From contig JADLSH010000369.1 of the NCBI GenBank assembly GCA_016169945.1, positions 8,333,001 to 8,397,000 of the forward strand: DNA of 64,000 bases, read 5' to 3'. This document shows positions 45,801 through 48,006 of this stretch, one piece after another (positions within the stretch are counted from its first letter, which is position 1; each line of letters starts with the position of its first letter). This stretch comes from Trachythela sp. YZ-2020. Lineage: Eukaryota > Cnidaria > Anthozoa > Malacalcyonacea > Clavulariidae. Under the pieces are notes generated by a model. The model was not told where the DNA came from and ran no database searches. It saw nothing but the letters and a program-made list of their open reading frames with translations. Both the position numbers and the translations under genes were made by a program.

Positions 45801-48006
45801 TGGAATTAAAAGTTTATCGCCTTGACCTCTTTATCATTATAATAACACGTCAACTACTTTTTACTAGAAATATTGCCTGACCACGTACGGATTGGAGCAT
45901 TCGATATCCTTGACTTGTTCACTTTTCCCTCCAAAAAGATAAATAATTTAGGATGCATTGTAATTGGTGGCTCTTTCTACAGTGATACGATTCTTCCAAG
46001 TCGTAAACGAACATGTGTTCTGGTACCTTTTTTAATTCTCTTAAACGCTCAAGGACGTTTTCGTGGCAATTGATTTTCAGTATTCTTGCAGCCTCGACAA
46101 ACGAGTCCCAAACCAAATGCTTGCTATTAACACGTTCTATAGCTTCTATACCGTACGTCTGCCATCCTTCGTCTATATTACATTCGTTTTCCTGGCACAA
46201 CTGCGTAATTTCATTTGCATCTGTATCAGCGTAAATTGCTTCCAACAATTTGAGGGGGTTCCGACATAATCGACTTTCGTCAACCATGTAAACATCATCT
46301 TGCAACATTTTTTTTTAAAGTACAACTTCGACGATTTTTACGTCGTTGCTCCAAAGCGAAAGTTTTCAATTTGTGCTATCTATGTGTGCTCCCTACTTTG
46401 CCGTGTAGAGAACTACAAGATCAGGCTAATCCAGTCGTTAACAACCTTTTTGTACAAGCTCAGCAAAATCAAGTTTGGGCACTGTCGTTAAAGTACAATG
46501 TGTTCAGTCTTTCTGTCCTGCTTAAGCAATTTAAAGTCAATGGGGAAAATTAATGGTTTGGGCAATGTCGTTAAAGTACAATGTGTTCACCCATGTACAA
46601 CAGTTAATGACTTCTTAATGACTTTCGCTATTCAATTCCAATTAGTGATATTCAAATTACACGCGGTTAAGCTGTAACACTAACCCACCAACCATGAAAT
46701 TAAGCGTTGAAACCAAGACAGTTTAATTTCATAGCTCGCTAAATCAAATTGTTTTAAATCGTCTACACATATTCGAACGGCTTCTCGCACTGTTTCAGTG
46801 TCACAAAAATCGCTCACTTTGTAAACTAAAGCCAAGTAAGCCATAATTCTACCAGAATTTAAAGGCTTAGTCTCTTCATATGTTTGACATAAATTTTCAA
46901 ACACATTATCTCTTACAATACTACATATCATGGAGTTATATGTATGTTCATGCTTTTCTAAAAGCAGTTTTATATAAAACCGTAAAGTATCCTGCGTTAA
47001 TTCTACATTATTTTCCTTAAAAACATCCAGAATTAGCTGTTCTGCCATCTTGGAACAAAATGGCGAACTGTCGGAAACCTCTCGTTGTTTTAACGTCGTC
47101 GGAATGAATCTAATTATAAATGCTCATTAATATGCATAACTCATACTCGGATTTGTTCGGATTATCCTCGGAAATGAATTAATTAATTCAGATCATTAAC
47201 ATAATTAACTCATGAATTATGCAGGGTAACTCGTTAAATTTTACGCATAAAACTGGGTCCATTAAGCCCCGCTCCATACTACTAATGTTCCTCTTGGCTC
47301 TTGATTGGAGCGGCTGTACTTAATGATTAGTTCTTTAGTTTTTTCACAGTTAAGCTAGAACAGGTTCTCTTTTGACCAGTCAATTATTAAACTTGGTCAG
47401 CTGTAAGCTGCACATTACTCTGCTCGCCTTTGAGAATGACACTGTCGAGTCATCGACATATTCACATATTATGTCGAGGTCGTTTATCGTAACAAGAAAC
47501 ATAATCTGGTTCAAGAATATCATGGTGTAATTAATATATTGTTACAAAATTAATCCAAAGTAGAGAAAACAATTGAAATTTGATAGAATATGCTCTTGAA
47601 TGAGTGGTTCAGTTTATTTGGCACATTTGGATATACTGTGTAGAGATCTCGTCATGAAAAGTGCTGATTCTCACTTGCTCCTTGCTCGTTCGCTAGCTTT
47701 GTCATAACAAATTAACACATGCATATTAAAATATTTTAGACTATTTGATAGTGTTATTTCTTAACCCATTTGAAGATGTTGCTTTGGATTTTTGCAGCAA
47801 CAAGTTACTTACGAAGGTTTATTATTATCGGTGCTGATTCCTTTCATTGAAATTTCAAACGTTCCCAATTCATTCTTAAATTGACATCCACACTCTACTT
47901 TTTCACAAACAGTCTTGCCATTTATGAAAGTAGTAATGAATGAAGAACACAGAGCAACCAAGAAAAACCATGATAATTTGGAGATGGTTATTAATGCTAA
48001 GTTCAT
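1..48006 (-). CDS. M6PR: Cation-dependent mannose-6-phosphate receptor-like protein (seven exons, 3' end outside window)
   Basis: The predicted product is a type I membrane protein that would bind mannose-6-phosphate-tagged hydrolases in Golgi and endosomes. Exons, in order on the minus strand, are 48006-47813, 31879-31789, 4461-4325, 2555-2465, 1746-1646, 888-762 and 27-1. Each internal boundary has AG/GT, and all phases agree (2-0-2-0-2-0), giving 256 codons before the window edge. The human protein has about 277. Visible parts are a signal peptide (residues 1-29), a lumenal MRH-like domain with 8 cysteines, a short Ser/Gly stalk, one membrane helix and a tail with the family pattern G-A-x-G-x-E-x2-P-x3-F-W followed by D-G-C. 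The gene covers at least 48 kb because its introns are packed with transposons. The domain order and tail motif are seen directly. Ligand binding is inferred from the family. Confidence 0.85.
332..604. repeat. Hairpin (foldback) element, about 100-bp arms
   Basis: The sequence at 332-431 reappears inverted at 506-604 with scattered mismatches. Shared blocks include GGGTGATCTAA and CAAGGTGAAGA. It lies in intron 6 of the receptor gene. No protein is supported here. No clear target duplication was found, so the family is unknown. Confidence 0.6.
762..888 (-). CDS. M6PR: M6PR-like exon 6 (membrane helix and proximal tail)
   Basis: This is a 127-bp exon. The acceptor is CTTTTAG (AG at 890-889) and the donor is AAG|GTAC (761-760). 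It begins with one base that completes the ATT codon opened by exon 5. It then encodes 42 residues: a hydrophobic helix starting [12 protein letters not shown], a basic stop-transfer (MKYRR), then GATGKE and PNVDFW, ending GLIK. The spacing of GA-G-E-P-FW matches the cytoplasmic tail of the animal cation-dependent mannose-6-phosphate receptor. This is the most diagnostic exon of the gene. Confidence 0.88.
889..1645. other. Receptor intron 5, no gene seen
   Basis: This is intronic sequence between the stalk exon and the membrane exon. Part of it (about 1225-1440) is shared with 56940-57560, the second copy of this segment. An open frame at 1350-1604 has no recognisable family and lies in the shared region, so I do not call it a gene. 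Confidence 0.6.
1646..1746 (-). CDS. M6PR: M6PR-like exon 5 (end of lumenal domain and stalk)
   Basis: This is a 101-bp exon with acceptor ATGTAG (1748-1747) and donor AAT|GTAAGT (from 1645). It encodes [14 protein letters not shown], a Ser/Gly stalk and LSTGSVLVI. Vertebrate receptors have the same order: last lumenal cysteine (ACP), then a short stalk and L-S-x-G-S leading into the helix. It is followed in phase by exon 6. A second version with 2 extra codons lies at 57632-57738. Confidence 0.85.
2149..2283. repeat. Short hairpin element with about 30-bp inverted ends
   Basis: CTCTGGTTTTAAGTAAATG near 2148 is repeated inverted near 2260-2280 with only a small difference, giving a 135-bp foldback. 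The right half includes a GTAGAAACG...TCGTGAATG...AATT block related to 600-640. It lies in receptor intron 4. Confidence 0.6.
2465..2555 (-). CDS. M6PR: M6PR-like exon 4 (lumenal domain)
   Basis: This is a 91-bp exon. The acceptor is TATCGTAG (557-556 of the 2-kb block) and the donor is TAC|GTAAGTG. One base completes the lysine codon from exon 3, then 30 codons follow, beginning RQLIINLKC and ending GEITIY, in phase 0 before exon 5. The Arg near the start, the single Cys and the Glu/Tyr near the end fit the second half of an MRH-type sugar-binding domain. Assigning sugar contacts to these residues is inference. A diverged copy is at 58049-58133. Confidence 0.8.
2833..2916. mobile_element. 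84-bp pogo/Tigger-like MITE
   Basis: Inverted ends CAGTTGAACCCC and GGGGTTCTACCG flank a very short body containing matching GTCGAAC and GTTCGAG blocks, with TA on both sides (2831-2832 and 2917-2918). TA duplication and CAG-TGAACCCC-type ends are usual for pogo/Tigger elements. Confidence 0.6.
3140..3306 (+). pseudogene. Non-LTR retrotransposon 3' fragment (end of reverse transcriptase ORF)
   Basis: The plus strand reads [11 protein letters not shown], then YSLRHPR and [11 protein letters not shown], then a stop. This matches the C-terminal tail of the LINE copy at 59274-60014 (HKLYSLLPEKN, YSLRKTR, TERFKNSF). Only the last 50 or so codons remain, as expected for a 5'-truncated insertion. 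Confidence 0.7.
3437..3790. repeat. Compound microsatellite (CTGT)n-(CTTGT)n-(CTGT)n
   Basis: About 70 bp of the 4-mer CTGT run into about 189 bp (some 38 copies) of the 5-mer CTTGT at roughly 3506-3694, then about 95 bp of CTGT again with two CTGC variants. The array lacks stops in several frames, which creates long artificial reading frames on both strands. These are not genes. Confidence 0.97.
4325..4461 (-). CDS. M6PR: M6PR-like exon 3 (lumenal domain)
   Basis: This is a 137-bp exon with acceptor TTTTTGTAG (463-462 of the 4-kb block) and donor AAA|GTAAGT. It starts in phase 0 with [16 protein letters not shown] and contains [11 protein letters not shown] (an N-linked site, NNT), ending GNDHKK plus two bases. 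The V-x-x-CQ join to exon 2 (NVT-MCQ) and the long strand leading to a 'TYS' strand are what MRH domains show at this point. Confidence 0.8.
4612..4960. repeat. Interspersed repeat family R, copy 1
   Basis: This segment shares its order of blocks, inverted, with 25100-25425. The blocks are CGTGCGAGGGTACTAATT, ATATTTACACCCGGGTATG, GCGCATGAGC, AACTGGTAACTAGC and CATGATTGGCTAAGAC. A shorter third copy is at 54360-54428. No protein is encoded. A MITE or SINE origin is possible. Confidence 0.7.
5345..5480. repeat. Degenerate tandem array of a GGATACCGGGTAGC unit
   Basis: Units resembling GGTAGCGGATACCG recur six or more times, next to a GGTACCGGTATACGGGTACC palindromic block. The same units flank the LINE at 14975-15003 and 17985-18085. 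The adjoining left sequence (TTGTACAAATCTTAG and similar) is related, inverted, to 19205-19325. Confidence 0.7.
5747..6420. mobile_element. 674-bp foldback MITE, TA-flanked
   Basis: The ends TAGAGCGTTTTCAC and GTGCAAACGCTCTA are inverted, and the two halves stay complementary for about 300 bp (for example TGGTTTTAAAATGCTTGGTTAAGG and its inverse near 6190). TA flanks both ends (5745-5746, 6421-6422). An inner small hairpin around 6075-6123 repeats CCATGTTGGTG. No ORF is present. Confidence 0.75.
6720..8642 (-). pseudogene. Non-LTR retrotransposon (CR1/L2-type), 5'-truncated, broken reverse transcriptase
   Basis: Reverse transcriptase pieces lie in order on the minus strand. They are the pre-RT linker (FSYIRSKRK, 8522-8208), the RT core with [15 protein letters not shown] and LDFCKAFDS (8203-7547), the [15 protein letters not shown] tail (7480-7232), and the final domain with SYKERL and YWNRLP (7202-6747). 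Frames change between pieces, and the YADD-GVPQG part between 7600 and 7480 is disrupted (a GTPQGS-like match is seen only as a shadow). There is no endonuclease. Its 5' end at about 8642 sits directly in the Mutator-like transposase, so it probably inserted there. Confidence 0.85.
8645..9839 (-). pseudogene. Mutator-like transposase, fragmented and truncated
   Basis: The start is at [14 protein letters not shown] (9839), a basic N-terminus. It continues through [20 protein letters not shown], a cysteine-rich stretch ([10 protein letters not shown]), then [10 protein letters not shown] near 9150, and after a deletion [29 protein letters not shown] and [11 protein letters not shown] (8971-8645). 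Metazoan 'Mutator-like transposase domain' proteins have these blocks in this order. The CDGTW aspartate is the likely first catalytic residue. The frame shifts at about 9540 and 9130, and the protein stops where the LINE begins, so it is dead. A DDE transposase role is inferred from the family. Confidence 0.75.
9918..10149. mobile_element. 232-bp foldback MITE with 7-bp target duplication
   Basis: The ends CACAGAGTA and TACTCTGTG are inverted. GTGTGAT is repeated directly outside (9911-9917, 10150-10156). The arms share GCCATGTTCTTAGCCAGT. It lies 80 bp upstream of the transposase start. Confidence 0.75.
11390..11690 (-). repeat. Possible tRNA-derived SINE
   Basis: Minus-strand sequence at about 11645-11570 reads GGTGGCAGATGCGGTTAGCG, resembling an A box, and about 40 bases later GGTCGAGGGC, resembling a weak B box. 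The rest (GGTACTCCAG-type blocks, down to 11390) is not LINE sequence, although it lies between LINE parts. It could equally be a degraded MITE. Confidence 0.35.
11699..12629. mobile_element. 931-bp foldback element with 5-bp target duplication
   Basis: Inverted arms of about 340 bp start CCACAGGGAGTCC and end GGACTCCCTGTGG. They are nearly identical (a handful of substitutions). TCAGG is repeated directly outside (11694-11698, 12630-12634). The middle is unrelated to known proteins, and reading frames inside are arm artefacts. It sits in the LINE of 10384-13800. Confidence 0.88.
13801..14970. other. No gene seen; low-complexity CGCCTTAAAT-rich stretch
   Basis: From about 13910 to 14160 short words CGCCTTAA, TCGCCT and AATCGC recur irregularly. 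A perfect palindrome CTATTTTAAATTTTAAATAG lies near 14244. The remainder is AT-rich and unremarkable. Confidence 0.5.
14975..15003. repeat. TACCCGGTATCCGC repeat units, left of LINE
   Basis: Two units of CGCTACCCGGTATC type abut the 5' truncation of the plus-strand LINE. Matching units start again at 17985, so the LINE inserted within one such array. Confidence 0.6.
15005..17985 (+). pseudogene. Non-LTR retrotransposon (CR1/L2-type), nearly intact endonuclease-RT frame
   Basis: One frame runs from 15023 to 17680, broken only by in-frame stops at 15512-15514 and about 16424-16426. It has the 3' two-thirds of the endonuclease ([18 protein letters not shown], then TDHNII), a linker ([16 protein letters not shown]) and a complete [46 protein letters not shown] and the catalytic ALYADDTKL. 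It ends with the C-terminal domain ([36 protein letters not shown]). The 3' UTR ends with AATAAAGACAATAATAAA at 17985. The 5' end is truncated at about 15005. This is the youngest-looking LINE in the window. Confidence 0.92.
17986..18085. repeat. TACCCGGTATCCGC repeat units, right of LINE
   Basis: Three units of CCGGTATCCGCTAC are followed by GGTACCCGTATACCGGTAC, which mirrors the palindromic block near 5370. Confidence 0.65.
18160..18960 (-). pseudogene. LINE reverse-transcriptase C-terminal fragments
   Basis: Minus-strand fragments read [19 protein letters not shown] (18934-18737) and [16 protein letters not shown] then AAAKIWNS (18620-18393). These are the LGW-L-EQR and FSYSGAxxWN blocks at the end of many non-LTR RT proteins. 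Between them a plus-strand LINE-like tail with AATAAAGTTCAATTCAATTC (to about 18755) has been inserted. All frames are broken. Confidence 0.65.
18960..19146 (+). repeat. LINE-like 3' UTR with (TTGTA)n tail
   Basis: This non-coding sequence ends in GAAATAAAGTTGTATTG followed by repeats of TTGTA (19111-19146), as in non-LTR elements that end in a short tandem repeat. Confidence 0.5.
19240..19854 (+). pseudogene. LINE endonuclease domain fragment
   Basis: The plus frame shows [41 protein letters not shown] and [11 protein letters not shown], the N-terminal AP-endonuclease order of CR1/L2-type ORF2. TETW holds the catalytic glutamate. After residue HLF the middle is deleted, and another frame reads [15 protein letters not shown] (the GRSDH motif), directly before the gypsy LTR at 19855. 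It has no RT, so it is dead. Confidence 0.8.
19855..20013 (-). repeat. Ty3/gypsy 3' LTR (159 bp)
   Basis: The segment starts TG and ends CA, contains tandem GAGTCTTGTT, and is repeated at 24319-25084 with few substitutions. A polypurine tract (AAAGGGGGGGAGA on the minus strand, about 20014-20027) lies directly inside it. Confidence 0.88.
20137..22790 (-). pseudogene. pol: Gypsy pol: reverse transcriptase, RNase H, integrase
   Basis: A continuous frame from 22689 down to 20137 encodes about 850 residues. RT is first ([13 protein letters not shown] with the first Asp, [17 protein letters not shown]). RNase H follows ([32 protein letters not shown]). Integrase has its H-H-C-C finger ([10 protein letters not shown] to CFSCQ) and D,D,E core ([28 protein letters not shown]). 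The C-terminus has EQPDQP repeats. The RT box that should read xDDI reads NRPDIMVGG: the first catalytic Asp is Pro (codon at 22417-22419). The frame joining it to gag-protease is shifted around 22760-22800. The integrase looks intact. Confidence 0.9.
22758..24272 (-). pseudogene. gag: Gypsy gag and aspartic protease
   Basis: The gag part starts [12 protein letters not shown], with the capsid-like [17 protein letters not shown] and [12 protein letters not shown]. The CCHC zinc knuckle is present only out of frame (C-x2-C-x4-H-x4-C near 23600, with a stop), because the frame shifts there and shifts back. The protease motif is [12 protein letters not shown] (Asp-Thr-Gly) with [10 protein letters not shown] near the end. 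Between the two lies a charged spacer. The frame ends at 22758 in a scrambled linker where the RT should begin. Confidence 0.85.
24319..25084 (-). repeat. Ty3/gypsy 5' LTR, enlarged by nested MITEs
   Basis: The outer parts match the 159-bp LTR at 19855-20013 (TGTTGAGTCTTGTTGAGTC ... TTATAGTTACTGCA). About 607 bp of extra DNA (24346-24957) interrupts it after TTATGTAATAT. Confidence 0.85.
24354..24957. mobile_element. Two adjacent foldback MITEs within the LTR
   Basis: The first has ends TTAGGGACCTTAA and TTAAGGTCCCTAA (24354-24722) with matching CGACGACGACGG/CCGTCGTCATCG inner blocks. The second has ends AAGGCAATTTTCCATT and AATGGAAAATGGCCTT (24723-24957) with GCCCGCGCGGGC near both ends. 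Target duplications are unclear. Confidence 0.7.
25100..25427. repeat. Interspersed repeat family R, copy 2 (inverted relative to copy 1)
   Basis: It contains TTAGCCAATCATGAGG, GCTAGTTACCAGTTTTC, GAGCATGCGCATAA, TACCCGGGTGTAAATAT and TACCCTCGCACGGCGC, the inverse of 4612-4960. It ends in the small palindromic block GGCGCTTTGCGCC. Confidence 0.75.
26645..26875. repeat. Tandem duplication of a ~115-bp unit in LINE 3' region
   Basis: The block beginning TTGGACTGAGAGATAAAATT occurs twice in a row (26645 and about 26763) with almost no differences. Confidence 0.9.
26870..29703 (-). pseudogene. LINE ORF2: endonuclease, reverse transcriptase
   Basis: The endonuclease pieces are [14 protein letters not shown] and [11 protein letters not shown] (29703-29512), then [12 protein letters not shown] and [15 protein letters not shown] to YIMGDY (29341-29051). 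Next comes ISDHLPIFH with a linker to [23 protein letters not shown] and [18 protein letters not shown] (29009-27814). The RT follows with [17 protein letters not shown] (27842-27645), and the tail with [19 protein letters not shown] and [20 protein letters not shown] (27382). Frameshifts at about 29030, 28230, 27830 and 27640 interrupt it, and the YADD box region is broken near 27500. Confidence 0.88.
29713..30105 (-). CDS. PHD-finger protein of the LINE
   Basis: This is a 130-codon frame starting [13 protein letters not shown] at 30105. Its cysteine/histidine pattern C-x2-C, C-x2-C, H-x2-C, C-x2-C (CNVC, CCDVC, IHLKC, WYCNPC) is a PHD zinc finger at residues 6-55, followed by an acidic, Asn/Asp-rich segment. 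PHD fingers upstream of the endonuclease occur in some CR1-group elements and may bind histone tails, which is inference. The frame ends just before the endonuclease at 29703, so it was probably one protein with it. A MITE sits two bases upstream of its ATG. Confidence 0.75.
   Translation of the reverse strand: MTKKLCNVCDKAVLSNQKAICCDVCKKWIHLKCTNLSNDDYIELGASHDTWYCNPCMVAAIPFNHLSDDDFLLALRELNTDFSQNIDSFNDLLFNPFSLSSPLPNLNDLDPDQQFFSSCVSNNTKYLLGD
30108..30313. mobile_element. 206-bp TA-flanked foldback MITE
   Basis: The ends GACCTTTTTCATAATGACG and CGTCATTATGAAAAAGGTC are perfectly inverted, with TA on both sides (30106-30107, 30314-30315). The arms extend to AAACACTTT/AAAGTGTTT. This fits a Tc1/mariner-type MITE. 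Confidence 0.85.
30600..31418 (-). pseudogene. LINE ORF1 (coiled coil plus RRM-like)
   Basis: It starts [14 protein letters not shown] at 31418 and has an amphipathic N-terminal part. After a frameshift near 31170 it reads a coiled coil ([18 protein letters not shown]), then [35 protein letters not shown] and [11 protein letters not shown]. That order (coiled coil, GRRN, DIDRSHR, PIIVKF) is the usual ORF1p RNA-binding layout. Stops near 30945 and 30735 show decay. Confidence 0.75.
31789..31879 (-). CDS. M6PR: M6PR-like exon 2 (lumenal domain)
   Basis: This is a 91-bp exon. The acceptor is TTTCTACACATCCAG (881-880 of the 31-kb block) and the donor is ACT|GTAAGTA. One base completes a serine codon with exon 1, then 30 codons follow: [20 protein letters not shown] and on to HCQNVT. 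The Y-D-x-x-PC and C-Q pattern matches the early MRH region (YxxNPC ... VCQ) in this receptor family. It ends in phase 0, matching exon 3. It lies only 190 bp from the TIR element ending at 31598 and 190 bp from the palindromic element starting at 32070. Confidence 0.82.
32740..32830. repeat. TATCCTAAGATACTGTATGA repeats, left of LINE
   Basis: Several 20-bp units occur, the same as at 34370-34720. The LINE inserted between the two blocks. Confidence 0.8.
32850..32941. repeat. Microsatellite (CACG/CGCG/ACAT)n at LINE 3' end
   Basis: Runs of ACGC, CG, AC and ATAC make up about 90 bp. On the minus strand this is the tail of the LINE. Confidence 0.85.
32942..34369 (-). pseudogene. LINE reverse transcriptase (5'-truncated), one frameshift
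   Basis: The RT from 34369 reads [60 protein letters not shown] and then SYVDDSKLF, which keeps the Y-x-D-D catalytic motif. It continues through [10 protein letters not shown] to about 33491. After a frameshift it ends with [20 protein letters not shown] and a C-terminal part (33552-33211). The 5' part (endonuclease) is missing. It is moderately young. Confidence 0.9.
34370..34720. repeat. 20-bp tandem repeats arranged as a palindrome
   Basis: Repeats of CCTAAGATACTGTATGATAT run to about 34550. They then switch to the inverse, ATATCATACAGTATCTTAGG, to about 34715. The turn (GTATGATATCATAC) is a perfect small palindrome. Confidence 0.93.
35024..35345 (-). mobile_element. tRNA-derived SINE with 6-bp target duplication
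   Basis: This 322-bp insertion in the right arm of the palindromic element is bounded by AAACAT (35018-35023, 35346-35351). The left arm (around 32410-32425) has one AAACATCAG continuous with AGAATC, so the uninterrupted site is visible. The minus strand starts with a tRNA-like head and ends with an AT-rich tail (AGAAATACAAATAC). Confidence 0.85.
35257..35332 (-). tRNA. tRNA-like head of the SINE (degenerate, Thr(TGT)-like)
   Basis: This 76-nt segment has a D-arm region with A box TGGCCGATTTGG, a perfect T arm (GTGGG, TTCGAGT, CCCAC) and a mostly paired acceptor stem (GCCAGGG with ACTTGGC). The anticodon arm (GGGTTGTAAAAGTCCC) does not fold into a proper 5-bp stem, so it is unlikely to be a working tRNA. 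B box: GGTTCGAGTCC. Confidence 0.6.
35653..35830. other. No gene seen
   Basis: This is AT-rich sequence between the palindromic element and LINE remains. Confidence 0.5.
36712..36859. repeat. 33-bp minisatellite (4.5 copies)
   Basis: The unit TTGACGAAAGAGGCCCTTCTC plus 12 more bases is repeated with one or two changes per copy. Since 33 is a multiple of three, both strands are open: [11 protein letters not shown] on plus and [11 protein letters not shown] on minus. It interrupts a LINE RT just before IAPRLCIL. Confidence 0.9.
36915..37335 (+). pseudogene. LINE 3' fragment with (AAT)n tail
   Basis: The plus strand reads [35 protein letters not shown] and a stop (to about 37105). This is the YSLRKTR/RFKNSF end seen at 3140-3306 and 59930-60014. 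It is followed by a 3' UTR ending in AATAATAATAATAAT. Confidence 0.75.
38340..39480 (-). pseudogene. LINE RT 3' half, very degraded
   Basis: [20 protein letters not shown] (39404-39192) is a decayed [21 protein letters not shown] box. YGCELWNN and [13 protein letters not shown] follow near 38780-38640. The C-terminal [20 protein letters not shown] then W (38627-38367) is the conserved end of one LINE group. Confidence 0.65.
39808..40012. repeat. (GTT)n microsatellite with GTC interruptions
   Basis: About 200 bp of GTT/GTC/GCT triplets are open in all frames (poly-Val, poly-Cys, poly-Leu), so apparent proteins here are artefacts. Confidence 0.97.
40030..40480. other. No gene seen; CAATATTGC-rich patch
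   Basis: At about 40270-40330 GCAATATTG and related words recur (three times in 60 bp), perhaps a degraded foldback. Nothing coding is supported. Confidence 0.4.
40486..40708. mobile_element. GTTCACACG-type MITE with internal tandem repeats
   Basis: The ends GTTCACACGAGACCGGACGA and TCGTCCGGTCCCGTGTGAAC are inverted. Inside, a 44-bp unit (GTGTTCACACACGGAACCGG ...) occurs twice plus a partial copy. TTACG flanks both sides (about 40481 and 40708), a possible target duplication. It interrupts the LINE frame that continues at 40709-40837. Confidence 0.7.
40709..40843 (-). pseudogene. LINE RT fragment, left flank of the palindromic element
   Basis: The minus frame reads [20 protein letters not shown] and then [13 protein letters not shown], the AKxLGVxxSxxLxWNxHI box. 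It continues the LINE sequence found at 47284-47510, so the 6.4-kb element inserted here. Confidence 0.85.
40838..40843. repeat. 6-bp target site duplication (left)
   Basis: AATGTT lies directly before the terminal AGTAGTATGG. The same six bases follow the right terminus at 47284-47289. Confidence 0.88.
41079..41447 (+). CDS. Gene A, left copy: 122-aa protein, possibly Bcl-2-like
   Basis: The frame begins [10 protein letters not shown] about 235 bp inside the left end and is intact. It looks all-helical. The middle reads [18 protein letters not shown], which resembles the BH1 region of Bcl-2 proteins (the NWGR-I/V-A core, with NSGR here), and the end [12 protein letters not shown] resembles a BH2-like W-x-x...W helix. 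No C-terminal membrane anchor is visible. Viral Bcl-2 homologues would restrain apoptosis of the host cell. That role is inference from a short motif and needs profile or structure comparison. The copy at 46680-47048 encodes the same protein. Confidence 0.6.
   Translation: MAEQLILDVFKENNVELTQDTLRFYIKLLLEKHEHTYNSMICSIVRDNVFENLCQTYEETKPLNSGRIMAYLALVYKVSDFCDTETVREAVRICVDDLKQFDLASYEIKLSWFQRLISWLVG
41819..42207 (+). pseudogene. Gene B, left copy, frameshifted
   Basis: It is the same gene as 45919-46308, but a run of five C is four here (near 41870), so the start [12 protein letters not shown] is out of frame with the rest. From an internal ATG at 41860 the frame is open to 42207 ([18 protein letters not shown] onward). 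The product is unknown. The difference lies in a homopolymer and could be a sequencing error. Confidence 0.75.
42518..43099 (-). pseudogene. Gene C, left copy: C2H2 zinc-finger acidic protein, frameshifted
   Basis: The start is [20 protein letters not shown] at 43099: one C2H2 finger (C-x2-C-x12-H-x4-C), then an acidic Ser/Asp/Glu segment and [10 protein letters not shown]. One A is missing from a run near 42855 and one near 42675 relative to the right copy, so only the first 80 or so codons read normally. The C-terminal part, from [10 protein letters not shown] to the stop at 42518, is kept here but lost from the right copy. Confidence 0.75.
43584..44551. repeat. Loop of the palindrome: CTCATG/CATGAG-rich repeats
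   Basis: The loop's left part (43584-43912) repeats sequence already present in the left arm at 43231-43480: GAGCACTCTGAAATGCTCAT through GATGGCCCGAGCAAGACG. A shorter third start is at about 43833. Near 44460-44530 there is an inverted partial copy. CATGAG/CTCATG words are very frequent. Between 43920 and 44450 sequence is unique and non-coding. Confidence 0.8.
45037..45608 (+). pseudogene. Gene C, right copy: C2H2 zinc-finger acidic protein, 3' frameshift
   Basis: The frame 45037-45549 (170 codons) has the N-terminal C2H2 finger ([17 protein letters not shown], then C at position 24), an acidic linker (residues 28-72), [14 protein letters not shown], a helical region ([20 protein letters not shown] then [10 protein letters not shown]) and [16 protein letters not shown] 13-bp deletion (after 45520, between TTG repeats) shifts the frame, so it stops early at KESFF and the family's KRKFLL end is lost. 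Single-finger acidic proteins with this DPW...LLP...DD layout are, to my knowledge, recurrent in cnidarian and other invertebrate genomes next to Polinton-type elements. A DNA-binding or regulatory role is inference. Confidence 0.8.
45919..46308 (-). CDS. Gene B, right copy: 129-aa protein of unknown function
   Basis: This intact frame starts [19 protein letters not shown]. The composition is acidic and helical, with [35 protein letters not shown] and [19 protein letters not shown] tandem of amphipathic helices with LxxLxxL spacing could be a death-fold-like or other helical adaptor, but I recognise no family. It is convergent with gene C and tandem with gene A. The stop is followed by the gap to gene C. 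Confidence 0.75.
   Translation of the reverse strand: MLQDDVYMVDESRLCRNPLKLLEAIYADTDANEITQLCQENECNIDEGWQTYGIEAIERVNSKHLVWDSFVEAARILKINCHENVLERLRELKKVPEHMFVYDLEESYHCRKSHQLQCILNYLSFWREK
46680..47048 (-). CDS. Gene A, right copy: 122-aa protein, possibly Bcl-2-like
   Basis: The protein is the same as at 41079-41447, with the same distance to the element end (about 235 bp). Both copies are intact and no amino-acid difference was seen, which fits a very recent duplication or continuing arm-to-arm conversion. The BH1-like NSGRIMAYL core and final [10 protein letters not shown] are again present. Function is not shown. Confidence 0.6.
   Translation of the reverse strand: MAEQLILDVFKENNVELTQDTLRFYIKLLLEKHEHTYNSMICSIVRDNVFENLCQTYEETKPLNSGRIMAYLALVYKVSDFCDTETVREAVRICVDDLKQFDLASYEIKLSWFQRLISWLVG
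47284..47289. repeat. 6-bp target site duplication (right)
   Basis: AATGTT follows ...CCATACTACT. It pairs with 40838-40843. Confidence 0.88.
47284..47510 (-). pseudogene. LINE RT fragment, right flank of the palindromic element
   Basis: The minus strand reads [20 protein letters not shown] (the FxxxINDL ... xYVDD box) followed by a decayed region. It joins in order to 40843-40709 across the insertion. The 5' part is missing beyond 47510. Confidence 0.8.
47511..47812. other. Receptor intron 1 (start), no gene seen
   Basis: This is AT-rich intronic sequence between the exon 1 donor and the LINE fragment. No repeats were recognised. Confidence 0.5.

Larger units (their letters stand above)
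40844..47283. mobile_element. 6.44-kb palindromic Polinton/adintovirus-like element (snap-back form)
   Basis: Two inverted arms (40844-43583 and 44552-47283, about 2.74 kb each, nearly identical) surround a 968-bp loop. The termini are AGTAGTATGG...CCATACTACT, and the 6-bp duplication AATGTT flanks the element. AG...CT ends with 6-bp duplications are established for Polinton/Maverick elements. Each arm carries the same three small genes: A and B pointing inward, and C (zinc finger) pointing outward and convergent with them. No polymerase, integrase, protease or capsid gene is present, so mobilisation must have used another element's enzymes. The LINE reading frame resumes across the insertion, so this is a true insertion and not a mirrored read. 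Confidence 0.85.

Noticed and set aside
40844..47283. Assembly artefact (mirrored read) as cause of the palindrome
   Set aside because: The flanking LINE is not mirrored, a 6-bp duplication is present, and the arms differ by several indels; still worth a read-level check.
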